Source of the DNA: G942493375 sp942493375
GTDB taxonomy: Bacteria > Armatimonadota > UBA5829
Length of the DNA: 64,000 nucleotides
NCBI GenBank assembly: GCA_942493375.1
Contig: OW818698.1
Span: 4,030,001-4,094,000, forward strand
Direction: 5' to 3'
Shown: in pieces, positions 43,733-52,338 of the stretch
Layout of the letters: the number at the start of each line of letters is the position of its first letter
Position numbering within the stretch: position 1 is the stretch's first letter
The notes under the pieces: model-generated
What the model was told of the DNA's origin: nothing
Database searches by the model: none
What the model saw: the letters and a program-made list of their open reading frames with translations, nothing else
Made by a program: the position numbers and the translations under genes

Positions 43733-44566
43733 ATGAAACTGTGTGTGATGTCCTATGCTATGCAGGTTGGTGGATGGGATTTTACTATAAAAGGAATAAC
43801 TGATCTGTGTCAATTTACCCGCGATCAGGATATTGATGGCATCGACTGGTGCTCGCTGTATGGTAATGACCCAAAGGAAGTCCGAAAGATTATGGATGAC
43901 CATGGTCTGAATACTGCTTGCTATACTGACGGAGCAGATCTGAACTATCCGGACCACAATGATAGACTGCCAGGTCTTGATACTGTGCGAAAGTCGCTTG
44001 AGACAGCTGCTATTTTAGGTGTGGACAAGATAATGATCCCCATAGGAGGCAGAGCCGGTCTTACAGCTCAGCAGAGCCGGAACAACAATATCAAGGGACT
44101 TATTGAAGCCGTTGATATTGCCAAAAGCTATGGCATTACAGTTACCATAGAGCACATGCACGGTTTGCACAGCCCATTTGTTACGTCATCAGACATCAAT
44201 GAGACTCTGGCTGCTGTACCTGGTCTTAAAGTTACGTTCGATAGCGGTAACTGTCTCACAGGTGGTGAACCATCTGCCGAAGGTTTCCTGAAATCCAAAG
44301 ATTCAATAATACACGCTCATTACAAAGACTGGGTCGTTTCATCTGACAATACCGGTGTCGATGGTTCAGATGGCAGATTTTACACCCCTGTGTTGATTGG
44401 CGAGGGCATCGTTGACCACGAATCCGTAATCCGGGCGATGGTGCAAAGCAACTACCAGGGATACATAGATATCGAGTACCAAGCTCCCGTATATAATCCC
44501 AGGTATGCAGTCAAAACAGCCAAAGAATACATTTACAACCTGAAAGCCAAAATCGAAGCTGAGTAG
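43733..44566 (+). CDS. Sugar phosphate isomerase/epimerase family TIM-barrel protein
   Basis: 277 residues with AAGGAG about 8 bases upstream. It belongs to the xylose-isomerase-like/AP-endonuclease-2 superfamily: FTRDQDIDGIDWCSLYG, IMIPIGGRAGL, then the metal-ligand series Glu (VTIEHMHG), Asp (VTFDSGNCL), His (IIHAHYKDW) and Glu (YIDIEYQAP). A divalent metal should bind and support isomerisation, epimerisation or dehydration of a sugar or sugar derivative. No signal peptide. It may be co-transcribed with the ceramidase-like gene 122 bp downstream. Confidence 0.88.
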   Translation: MKLCVMSYAMQVGGWDFTIKGITDLCQFTRDQDIDGIDWCSLYGNDPKEVRKIMDDHGLNTACYTDGADLNYPDHNDRLPGLDTVRKSLETAAILGVDKIMIPIGGRAGLTAQQSRNNNIKGLIEAVDIAKSYGITVTIEHMHGLHSPFVTSSDINETLAAVPGLKVTFDSGNCLTGGEPSAEGFLKSKDSIIHAHYKDWVVSSDNTGVDGSDGRFYTPVLIGEGIVDHESVIRAMVQSNYQGYIDIEYQAPVYNPRYAVKTAKEYIYNLKAKIEAE

Positions 44567-44600
44567 GAAATGTAGCAGAAACCGTAAAAGAGGACGTATT

Positions 44601-44658
44601 CTGCGGGAACGTTGGTCTAATTCTAACGATAGCCTTCGTACTACCTCAGTTCCCGCAG
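44601..44658 (+). promoter_or_regulatory. Long-loop hairpin in the isomerase-ceramidase gap
   Basis: A 10-bp perfect inverted repeat CTGCGGGAAC/GTTCCCGCAG with a 38-base loop. It could be an intercistronic processing or attenuation structure. No T-tract follows. Confidence 0.35.
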
Positions 44659-44688
44659 CTTGCTCCATATAAATGAGGTATTGATGTT

Positions 44689-45957
44689 ATGAAAGCTGGA
44701 AGCGCATGGGCTGATATTACTCCATCTGAGCGGCTTACTATTGCCGGGCAGATGCATGTCCGTTATGGTGAATATACACACGATCCTCTGACAGTGAATG
44801 CTGTTGTATTCGAGCAGGATGGCACGCGCGTAGCCCTGGTCTCCTGTGATCTGTGTCTGATGTCGGATAATTATACCCGGGATATTCAGGCAAGATGCGA
44901 GAATGCATATGGTATACCTGCCTCCTCAGTAATCATCGGCTGCACGCATACCCACGTAGCTCCACTGGCCTCAACTGTGCTTATAGGTGATCTGAGCCCA
45001 TCATTCATGGAAATACTGAGCCAGTCCATCGTTAAGATTGTAGGGCAAGCGCTGGATGGTCTTGAGGAGATCGAACTCTATGCCGACACCGGTTGGATCG
45101 ATAAAATGGGATTCAACCGGCGCGGGTATCACGCTGACGGCAAAGTAGATATGTACTACGGAAGCTGGAATGAAGACTTCTCCGGACTGGAAGGGCCACG
45201 CGATGGGCAAGTAGGTGTTATCTTCGGTAAGCGACTCGATGGCACTCTGAAGTTTGTGATCCCATCTTTTGCCACACATCCCAACTCTCTTGAAGGAGAG
45301 AGCTTCTACAGCGCGGATATTGTTGGCGCAGTCAGAAGCCATATACGGATGATTTTCGGTGAGGATGTAGATGTGATCTACCTGACCGGAGCAGGAGGAG
45401 ACACAGCTCCGACTGATATGCTCTCCAAAGACAAGCATGGATTTTGGAGAAATGAAGAAGGCTGGAAACGTTCAGGCATATACCTTGGAAGCGAGATTGC
45501 AAAAGTGATCGTCAGTTCGAGCATTCCAATGTCCGATCCCGAGCTCAAACTGGAACAATCGCGCATACCGATTCCGATACGCGAATACAATGATATCTGC
45601 CCTGACCTGGAAAATGAGCACTTCAAGTCTGCAAAAGAACACTGGACCCAGATGATTGCAGAGGAGAGCCCTGTGGAAGTCCGACTTAATGTATTGAAAC
45701 TTGGTGATACCGCAATCTGCACGAATCCATCAGAGTTCTACGTTGAGCACGGACTGGAAATCAAAAAACACTCCCCGGCACGCGTCACAATTATAAGCCA
45801 GCTGACCGATGGATATGTAGGTTACGTACCAACCAAAGAAGCCTTCACACACGGAGGCTACTCCACCTGGCCCGCAGCCTCTTCCAAACTAAGCGAAGAC
45901 GCAGGTGACATAATCGTCAAAAGCACTATCGAACAGTTAAAGAAGGCCTTTGCGTAA
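44689..45957 (+). CDS. Neutral/alkaline ceramidase N-terminal-like hydrolase
   Basis: 422 residues without a signal peptide. It shows the start of neutral/alkaline non-lysosomal ceramidases (KAGSAWADITP), a zinc-site-like IIGCTHTHVAP with paired histidines, and IPSFATHPNSL and YLTGAGGDTAPTD near the expected nucleophile region. The C-terminal domain of full ceramidases (~700 residues) is absent, as in many short relatives found in glycan-degradation loci. Those are probably amidases or esterases on other substrates, so true ceramidase activity is doubtful. It follows a sugar isomerase. Confidence 0.85.
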   Translation: MKAGSAWADITPSERLTIAGQMHVRYGEYTHDPLTVNAVVFEQDGTRVALVSCDLCLMSDNYTRDIQARCENAYGIPASSVIIGCTHTHVAPLASTVLIGDLSPSFMEILSQSIVKIVGQALDGLEEIELYADTGWIDKMGFNRRGYHADGKVDMYYGSWNEDFSGLEGPRDGQVGVIFGKRLDGTLKFVIPSFATHPNSLEGESFYSADIVGAVRSHIRMIFGEDVDVIYLTGAGGDTAPTDMLSKDKHGFWRNEEGWKRSGIYLGSEIAKVIVSSSIPMSDPELKLEQSRIPIPIREYNDICPDLENEHFKSAKEHWTQMIAEESPVEVRLNVLKLGDTAICTNPSEFYVEHGLEIKKHSPARVTIISQLTDGYVGYVPTKEAFTHGGYSTWPAASSKLSEDAGDIIVKSTIEQLKKAFA

Positions 45958-45973
45958 CCAGATACGAACCGTA

Positions 45974-45996
45974 TGGGAGCACGAGGAGTGCTCCCA
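45974..45996. terminator. Hairpin between convergent genes
   Basis: A 9-bp perfect stem TGGGAGCAC/GTGCTCCCA with a GAGGA loop, 17 bp after the ceramidase-like stop and 29 bp from the end of the BlaR1-like gene. No T-tract. Confidence 0.55.
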
Positions 45997-46024
45997 CCCA
46001 TATAATAGTTAATCGAGATACTTC

Positions 46025-48877
46025 CTACTTCTTTTTCCAGAATTCTGATGGGATTGGTATGTTTCGGAAAGTAATTATCTCTTTCGTGGCTTTATCGGAA
46101 GTGCTAAGTCCCCCATCATCAAACCAAAATTCCACTTTTGAAGGACGATAGTCTGCGGGAACAGGTTCATTACTCACCATGCAGATCGATTTGAGGAGAT
46201 CGCTTTTGAAAGTAAAATAACTAGTAAGCAGTCTAGTTTTTGCGTTTTCCTGGAGATAATCGATATTACCGAGTAGAGGATCTTCAATAGGTGTCACTGC
46301 TGCAGTATATTTCCTGCCATTTCTTTGGATTATTACATTTACCGGTACGCCAACATGGCAATCGGGGGGATTATCATATATCCCCCCGTTTTCAGCCGGA
46401 AATAGATAAGATCCAATTCTGAGTATTTTGTCTCCAAGCTTGATGCCAGCTTTCCAAGCAGGACCATTTGGCGTGATTGCAATAACACGTATGCCTTCCC
46501 CGGCTTGTTTCTTTTGCATCGAATTCTCGATCTGGAGTCCAATATATGGTTTACTTGCAGATTGCTCCCACGATGAAAATCTATCGTAAACTGTGATTGC
46601 AGACATGGTATCGGAACCGAATTTGGATAGAATTACTTGCTGTCCATTTGCATCATACACTACCACACATCTCAGGGATGGCCATCTTTTACCCGTGGAA
46701 GTCATATACATCCTGGCGCTCATGTATGGACTTTTCCGACTGCGACTTGCTTGAAAGACATTCGAATTATCGTAACTATAGGGTAGGAATTCCAGATAGG
46801 TTGTAGGTCGTTGATCCACGGCAAAATCTGCAAGTGCTATTATCATATCACCATTGGCAACCTTGAAAGGCTTCATTACTACATCAATAGGATATGGTCC
46901 GGATATAGTTTTGTCATTCCGCAGATAGGAATTATACTCAAGTGCAAGAGAAAACTGTTTTATAGATTTTGCACCTTGAGATAATGTAAATAGGCCGATA
47001 TAACTAAATGAACCATTGGAACCTCCGCTCTGACTCATTACCTCATTGAAAAATCCTTTTGACGAGTCCAACATCTGGCCCGGCAAAACATAGCTGTTCA
47101 CATTAATTGAGCGATTATAACCCTCTATAAATACGCCTAGCCTCTCTTCGGGGTGTAGTGGGTCAGTCGCTCTTATGCGAGCTATACCTCTGACAAATGC
47201 AGTGATTCCATTTTGACTCCATCGTGGCGGGTTCGCATACAGGAACATGTGTTCGATCTTGCTTTTACTTGTGTCATTGCCTGATGGTAAATCTACATTC
47301 CAAATTGGAAGCCACACCGGAAGTTTTAGTGGTCCGATACCTTTATCGGCAGATTTATCTTTTTTTGAACGATGCCGTTTAGATGGTTGAAATAACATCG
47401 AATCTGCGGCCCACGGATTAATCTTCTGAAATGTTAGATTAGTACGCATACAAATATAGTTGGAACCATCATCAGTTGAGCGATCTATAAGTAGAATACT
47501 GGTTGGATTCAGAGTATCCAGCTGCTCACCTGCTGCTGTATTAACCAACTGATAATCAGTCAATACTTGGTGTCGCTTGCTCAACACATCGAGTATGCGA
47601 GGATCAGATATATTTACGCCGCTGTCATGTGCAACCTGGATCAACATGTTTTTGGCTTGGTGGTTGAAAGGACTGTACAGGTCCGGTACGGTCTGCATAT
47701 ACTTCTTGCAATCCATAACCCAATCCAGTCCAACATTAACTGGCAACCGTCCGCCGTGATCACGTGCATACAGTTGCAGAATAGCAGCTATTCTGGTCAT
47801 GTTGGCTTTGGTGGCAGATATCTTTGGATCCTCCGGTTTTGATCGCATGCCGGTAAATGTTACCAGCCCAACTCCTGCGAGGATTACAAATAGCAGCATC
47901 CAGCCATATGTTAATCTTCCAAGCGGTTTGCTCAGTATTGTATGAAGTCTGGTTTTCTCTACATCGAATGGTTCAGCCATTGCTAGAGCAGACGTTCCAC
48001 TCGAAATACCATTTGCCAGTTTGAGTGCCGATACATAACCGGCAGCATATTCATGTCTTGTAATACCTGGTATCGAGAGCACAAGTTCATCACAGGCAAG
48101 TTCCCTCTCTCTTCGTAATTCACGACCGGCTAACCAAACAATCGGATTGAAGAAGAAAATAACCTGGAATATCTGATGAATCCACAAACCTACCATATCG
48201 TAGCGTTTTATGTGCGCCAGTTCGTGCAGGAGCATTGCAGATAAGTCAGTATGGCTGCAAGATTCATCTATGCCGATTGGTAAAAGAATAACAGGATGAA
48301 AAAGCCCGACCAGCGTTGGAGTGGTGATTTGTGGTGATAGGCGTATTTCTGGAACGCGTCTGGTTTTTAACATAGCATTACTCTCGATGAGTAGTTCACG
48401 CAGATCAGCATTTGGTTCAATTGAGTTATTAACAATCTTCTGCAGACGTCTTTGTCGAACGAGTAGTAGAGCAGCCATTATTAGCATTCCACAAACCCAC
48501 AGCATCTCCTCTCGGCTTGGCAGATATGCTTTCAGGTGTGTGTCTAGATGGACATCATTATTGGGTGTGATACTCGGACTTGTCCGAAATGTAATGGGAA
48601 TAGCCTTGGGACTTACCTGCTGTGCTAAAGGAACAATTATTACCGGTGAATGTATTGCAGGCGGTGTTGCACTGGAGATTGGAGCGGGTGGGGATAATGC
48701 CATGGGCGGCATGTATGCAAACGGTGGTATAAGAAATTTCACAACTACAATCAACCAGAGAGCATATCGCCAGGATGCAGGTGCTTTCCCGGCAAATTTG
48801 CATATCAACCAGACAATTGCTGCTAGTACTGCAGTCTGCCAGGATATTTTCCAGAGCAATTCGTATATATTGCCCAT
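46025..48877 (-). CDS. BlaR1-like M56 membrane metallopeptidase with C-terminal PDZ domain
   Basis: 950 residues from the ATG at 48877 (MGNIYELLWKISWQ), with AAGGAAG 9 bases upstream; an ATG 3 codons earlier overlaps the blaI stop. The N-terminal third has the M56 layout with membrane helices and the zinc motif HELAHIKRYD (His ~218), then RRERELACDELVLSI. After another helix (WMLLFVILAGVGLVTF) comes a ~580-residue exported region. It begins with a segment like a pilin/DUF1559-type helix (TKANMTRIAAILQLYARDHG) and ends in a PDZ domain (VIAITPNGPAWKAGIKLGDKI, about 770-850). The penicillin-binding sensor domain of BlaR1 is absent. It presumably senses a signal outside and inactivates the adjacent BlaI repressor. 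Confidence 0.88.
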   Translation of the reverse strand: MGNIYELLWKISWQTAVLAAIVWLICKFAGKAPASWRYALWLIVVVKFLIPPFAYMPPMALSPPAPISSATPPAIHSPVIIVPLAQQVSPKAIPITFRTSPSITPNNDVHLDTHLKAYLPSREEMLWVCGMLIMAALLLVRQRRLQKIVNNSIEPNADLRELLIESNAMLKTRRVPEIRLSPQITTPTLVGLFHPVILLPIGIDESCSHTDLSAMLLHELAHIKRYDMVGLWIHQIFQVIFFFNPIVWLAGRELRRERELACDELVLSIPGITRHEYAAGYVSALKLANGISSGTSALAMAEPFDVEKTRLHTILSKPLGRLTYGWMLLFVILAGVGLVTFTGMRSKPEDPKISATKANMTRIAAILQLYARDHGGRLPVNVGLDWVMDCKKYMQTVPDLYSPFNHQAKNMLIQVAHDSGVNISDPRILDVLSKRHQVLTDYQLVNTAAGEQLDTLNPTSILLIDRSTDDGSNYICMRTNLTFQKINPWAADSMLFQPSKRHRSKKDKSADKGIGPLKLPVWLPIWNVDLPSGNDTSKSKIEHMFLYANPPRWSQNGITAFVRGIARIRATDPLHPEERLGVFIEGYNRSINVNSYVLPGQMLDSSKGFFNEVMSQSGGSNGSFSYIGLFTLSQGAKSIKQFSLALEYNSYLRNDKTISGPYPIDVVMKPFKVANGDMIIALADFAVDQRPTTYLEFLPYSYDNSNVFQASRSRKSPYMSARMYMTSTGKRWPSLRCVVVYDANGQQVILSKFGSDTMSAITVYDRFSSWEQSASKPYIGLQIENSMQKKQAGEGIRVIAITPNGPAWKAGIKLGDKILRIGSYLFPAENGGIYDNPPDCHVGVPVNVIIQRNGRKYTAAVTPIEDPLLGNIDYLQENAKTRLLTSYFTFKSDLLKSICMVSNEPVPADYRPSKVEFWFDDGGLSTSDKATKEIITFRNIPIPSEFWKKK

Positions 48878-48878
48878 A

Positions 48879-49260
48879 TCATTCATCTTCCTTTGCTGAT
48901 CTGACAATCTCTTCAAACGTTTTAATCTGCTCAGCTGTCAGATTTCGGTTTTCGGCTATGTATGCAGCAAGTGGTGATACATCGCCACCCAGCACCTTGT
49001 TCACCAGGTCATCCAGTTTCCGCTTGATTACATGCTCTCGCTTAACAAGTGGACGAAATTCATAGGCGAAATTCTTTTTCATTCGCTTCGACATAACCTT
49101 TTTCTCGCATTCTTCCAAGCATAGTTGATATCGCGCTGTGCGATAGCTTCCTCTCGGAACCCAGTGCTTCTTGAATATCCCTTACACTTGCACTCGTTTT
49201 CTTCCACAGGATATCCATGATCTCAAACTCTGCCGCTGATAAGTCCGGTTTATGTGCCAT
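48879..49260 (-). pseudogene. blaI: BlaI/MecI-type repressor, frameshifted
   Basis: The first frame (49260 down to about 49077) gives the BlaI winged helix: LSAAEFEIMDILWKKTSASV, then HSAISTMLGRMREKGYVE. It then hits a stop at 49060. The next frame continues exactly where BlaI should (NFAYEFRPLVKREHVIKRKL, then LGGDVSPLAAYIAEN) to 48879. Deleting one A from the five-A run (49075-49079, T on the plus strand) restores a normal 127-residue protein. The stop overlaps the start region of the BlaR1-like gene. The protein normally dimerises through the C-terminal part that is lost and represses its own operon. Either a real loss of repressor or a homopolymer sequencing error. Confidence 0.88.
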
Positions 49261-49296
49261 TTACTGTCCTCCAAGCTTAAATACATGCAAACCATC

Positions 49297-49334
49297 TACA
49301 TACGTAGTGTATATCTACAGATGTAAATTGTCAA
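49297..49334 (-). promoter_or_regulatory. blaI promoter with two BlaI-type operators
   Basis: Minus strand TTGACA (49329-49334), 17 bp, TACACT (49306-49311). TACAGATGTA (49316-49325) is a perfect TACAnnTGTA box, the consensus of BlaI/MecI/CopY repressors, lying in the spacer. A second box with one change (TACATACGTA, 49297-49306) overlaps the -10. Their centres are 19 bp apart. This strongly supports autoregulation of the operon. Confidence 0.8.
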
Positions 49335-49363
49335 GTTGCTGGAATTTGTCTGTCTTTGAGATT

Positions 49364-49432
49364 TGTCATCCTGAGGAACGAAGGATCTGCTTTGTATCCG
49401 GAAAAGCAGATCCTTCGTTCCTCAGGATGACA
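49364..49432. repeat. Perfect 30-bp palindromic element (family copy 1)
   Basis: Arms 49364-49393 and 49403-49432 are exact complements (TGTCATCCTGAGGAACG.. onward) with a 9-base loop. Two diverged copies lie at 57294-57373 and 61850-61933. It sits in the 268-bp gap between the blaI promoter and the GH43-like gene. Confidence 0.92.
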
Positions 49433-49528
49433 TGTTCCAATATTACTGAGCTTTGTCGTTCATTGACACCTGAATTACCTGAGTGTATATTGTTAACACG
49501 CTTTTATGCCAAATCAGGAGCCTTCCAA

Positions 49529-51457
49529 ATGGATCAAAAACCAAAGCAAAACATTACAAATCCCATCGATTATGCCTGTTCGAAGTATAGCGATGAATGG
49601 CTGCATCATCCCGTGTTTGGGGATGTCTCTTACGATTCTTTTGAACACTCCAGCTCAAATCCGGTTGTCCGGGGGACGGATGAGATGCGTTGGCCTGTGA
49701 ATGGGTCTTTGTTTTGTGACCCGGTCAGTGGGGATTGGTTTTTATATGTTGGCTGGTATGCGCAGGGATATGCGAACACAGAGGAAGATCCATACTACTG
49801 CCAGGTTTATCGATCAAATGACAAGGGAGAATCCTGGACGGACTGCGGCCGACCGATTGCTGGGATTGGCTCATACATCTTCGAAGGTGAAGTATCGCCG
49901 CTGTGGGGAGCTCCTGATGCTGCTGTCTGTTATAAGGACGGGCGCTATTACATGAGCTTCGACTGGAACACCACAGGAACTACCTGGGCAAATGTCCTGG
50001 GAGGTGATCCGAGTGCGAACAATGGTTCAGCATGTGCTGTTTCAGACTCCCCCGAAGGTCCATTTCAACCGATTGCTGCTTATGTGAAGACACGAGAGAT
50101 GGTTCCAGTGTTGGGGAAATACAAGCGGGCCTATGCTTCAACCATACTGCCGCGCAAGGATGACTGGATCGCACTGTCACTTACCGATTCCCAGGAATAC
50201 TACGGATGGGGACTGTTGGGGCAGACAGCTTCAAAACTGGAAGGTCCCTGGTCTGAGCCCAAATTGTTGCTGCACCCTCAACTTGATCGCTATTATCCGC
50301 AGTTGCTTGAGTTTTTCCCGCAGTTCATTCAGGATGGGTTTATCTACGCTCCCGCGACATCGGTAGCAGGCAACCGTAACTATCAGGCTGTTTTCCGGGT
50401 GCCGATTGAGGATGCTATGGATTCCGATGCCTGGAGTCTGTATCAGGATGGTTCCGTTTGGCATTCCGAACCGGTTGAGTCCGAATATGAAGGCATCTGG
50501 GGACAGACTTTCTCTGGGTTTATTGATGAAAACGGTATATTCAACGTTATGTTTCCATCACTGGATTCTGAGAGCAAGGGAACGATAAATCTGGCTAAAC
50601 GACCGTGGAACCAACCCATGCGTGAACGCGGATTTGTAATGAGCAGTCACGTGAATCCGGGTATGACAATGCTGCGTCACGACATCCAATTAAACCACCT
50701 GCACGCTAAGATGAAGCTCAATGGCACTGTACAGATAGTCTGGAACCACCGGGGCATATTCGCTCCCGATAAACCGACATCTAACTGTGGACTGCATCCC
50801 TTGATGCGTGCAAATTATGATGCACTTGAAATATCGGAGTCCTCATGGACATTAGTAAACTACTCCAGCAACGGAACCAGAATGAATATTGCGAGTGGAT
50901 CATTACCTGGCTCACATGAACGAACCATCGACATAGCTATATGTGATGGCGTTCTAGTAGTTACTCTTGATGGTGAGATATGCTGGAACGGACCTTGCTC
51001 TATTTCCACGGGACGAGTAGGCTTATGGCTGGAACCGCACAGCAGCATTGAATGCGAGACATTCATTATCGATGGCGACACATTCGGAACTGCTATATCA
51101 TTTCTCTACACGGAAGGTTTGAACTGCGCTGCCCAGAAATTGGATGATTGGGAAGAGGTCACAGATAGCACATTCCGATATGGCATAGGTGCGATTTCTA
51201 AATCTGATGGAGTGGAGATCAAATGGAACTTCACAGGCACTGGTTTCGCTATCTGGGCACCGACAGGTTCAACATACGGTAAAGGCGAGTTGCTTCTGAA
51301 TGGCCAACATATTATTGATCTCGACTTCAACACACCAGAGAGCACTGATTCCCATATTCTATATGAGACACACGATTTGCCGGATGGTAAATATGGAGTG
51401 AAGGTAAAAGTGATCGATGGTAGAATACCCATTGATGCATTTGAGGCATTTACTTAG
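49529..51457 (+). CDS. GH43-like five-blade beta-propeller glycosidase
   Basis: 642 residues from the ATG at 49529 (MDQKPKQNITNPIDYA), supported by CAGGAG 8 bases upstream. The frame extends to 49217, but that part is the translated palindromic repeat and promoter region. Residues ~65-400 read as a GH43/GH32-type propeller: SLFCDPVSGDWFLYVGWYAQG, then CQVYRSNDKGESW, LWGAPDAAVCYKDGRYYMSF, and EYYGWGLLGQT. The rest contains a concanavalin-like domain (VWNHRGIF) and a C-terminal beta domain (WNFTGTGFAIWAPTGSTYG) of the kind that binds sugars. No signal peptide. Single gene, closed by a terminator shared with the esterase gene. The catalytic acids cannot be assigned with confidence. Confidence 0.75.
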   Translation: MDQKPKQNITNPIDYACSKYSDEWLHHPVFGDVSYDSFEHSSSNPVVRGTDEMRWPVNGSLFCDPVSGDWFLYVGWYAQGYANTEEDPYYCQVYRSNDKGESWTDCGRPIAGIGSYIFEGEVSPLWGAPDAAVCYKDGRYYMSFDWNTTGTTWANVLGGDPSANNGSACAVSDSPEGPFQPIAAYVKTREMVPVLGKYKRAYASTILPRKDDWIALSLTDSQEYYGWGLLGQTASKLEGPWSEPKLLLHPQLDRYYPQLLEFFPQFIQDGFIYAPATSVAGNRNYQAVFRVPIEDAMDSDAWSLYQDGSVWHSEPVESEYEGIWGQTFSGFIDENGIFNVMFPSLDSESKGTINLAKRPWNQPMRERGFVMSSHVNPGMTMLRHDIQLNHLHAKMKLNGTVQIVWNHRGIFAPDKPTSNCGLHPLMRANYDALEISESSWTLVNYSSNGTRMNIASGSLPGSHERTIDIAICDGVLVVTLDGEICWNGPCSISTGRVGLWLEPHSSIECETFIIDGDTFGTAISFLYTEGLNCAAQKLDDWEEVTDSTFRYGIGAISKSDGVEIKWNFTGTGFAIWAPTGSTYGKGELLLNGQHIIDLDFNTPESTDSHILYETHDLPDGKYGVKVKVIDGRIPIDAFEAFT

Positions 51458-51490
51458 ATCCAGCATCAGCGCTTGGTGCTGATGCTGGAT
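51458..51490. terminator. Bidirectional hairpin terminator
   Basis: A 13-bp perfect stem ATCCAGCATCAGC/GCTGATGCTGGAT with a 7-base loop fills the 41-bp gap between convergent genes. No long T-tract. Confidence 0.7.
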
Positions 51491-51498
51491 GCACAAGC

Positions 51499-52338
51499 CT
51501 AATCCCGCCAGAGCCACCGCAGAGATTCCGGGAAAAGTGCTCCGGGATGTTCCAAGCTGTGTTCCCCGTCACCGATTACATACTTGTAATCATATCCCTT
51601 AAACTCGAGGGCTGATGCCATTTCGTCATTGGCCAGTTTCCAGTCGCCCCAGACACAGTTTAGGTCATTAGTGCCGGTCTGCAAAAATACCCGGATAGGT
51701 TTCTTTATCTTTTTGCGGATTTGGTATGGATAAATATATCCACCGCGAATGTCCGTAAAGCTTCCGCAGTGGCTCAACACTTTGCCAAACATATCGGGTC
51801 TCTCCCAGGCAGCAGTCCATGCACAAAGTCCACCGGAACTCATCCCGCAGATAGCTCTACTATTGGCATCTTGTTTGATCTTGTATTTCTTCTCTACTTT
51901 AGGCAGTATTTCTTTCTGTAGAAACTGAGCATAGATACCATTAGGGACATCATATTGATCCGCGCGCAGACTCTCCGGATATTTTACAAAATGGTCACGA
52001 GGGTCATTCAAATACTCTTTGCTCTCTCTGCCGGGATTTACGAATACCCCGATGATAGGCGGGATCTCCTTCTTATGTATCAGATTATCAAATACTATCG
52101 ATGCCCGAACACTCCCCCTGGGATTAGCATAACTCCAACCATCTTGAAAAACCATCAAGCTGGCAGGTTCTTTGTCATTGTATCCAGCTGGAACATATAT
52201 CCAATAATCCTGAACAGCTCCAGGATATATTTTACTGGTCATTTTAAATCGGTTAAGTTCACCTTGAGGCACTCCGTCCTGAACCTGCGAATCATTCCCG
52301 AGGACATACGGACCTTTTTCAAATATACTCAACATCAA
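51499..52338 (-). CDS. Alpha/beta-hydrolase esterase (enterochelin-esterase/feruloyl-esterase-like)
   Basis: 279 residues, no signal peptide. The fold shows DYWIYVPAGYNDKEPASLMV, the oxyanion-side IIGVFVNPG, the nucleophile elbow ICGMSSGGLCAW (Ser), a probable acid in LQTGTNDLN and the catalytic His in IGDGEHSLEHPG. This is the putative-esterase/enterochelin-esterase family, which includes feruloyl and acetyl-xylan esterases. Its ATG overlaps the stop of the UROD-like gene by 4 bases, so the two are translationally coupled. Substrate unknown. Confidence 0.88.
   Translation of the reverse strand: MMLSIFEKGPYVLGNDSQVQDGVPQGELNRFKMTSKIYPGAVQDYWIYVPAGYNDKEPASLMVFQDGWSYANPRGSVRASIVFDNLIHKKEIPPIIGVFVNPGRESKEYLNDPRDHFVKYPESLRADQYDVPNGIYAQFLQKEILPKVEKKYKIKQDANSRAICGMSSGGLCAWTAAWERPDMFGKVLSHCGSFTDIRGGYIYPYQIRKKIKKPIRVFLQTGTNDLNCVWGDWKLANDEMASALEFKGYDYKYVIGDGEHSLEHPGALFPESLRWLWRD

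Noticed and set aside
44689..45957. True ceramidase
   Set aside because: Too short, with no C-terminal domain and no signal peptide; only the N-terminal family pattern is supported.
49217..49528. Upstream in-frame extension of the GH43-like gene
   Set aside because: It translates the perfect palindrome and the back of the blaI promoter; a good ribosome site and family sequence begin at 49529.
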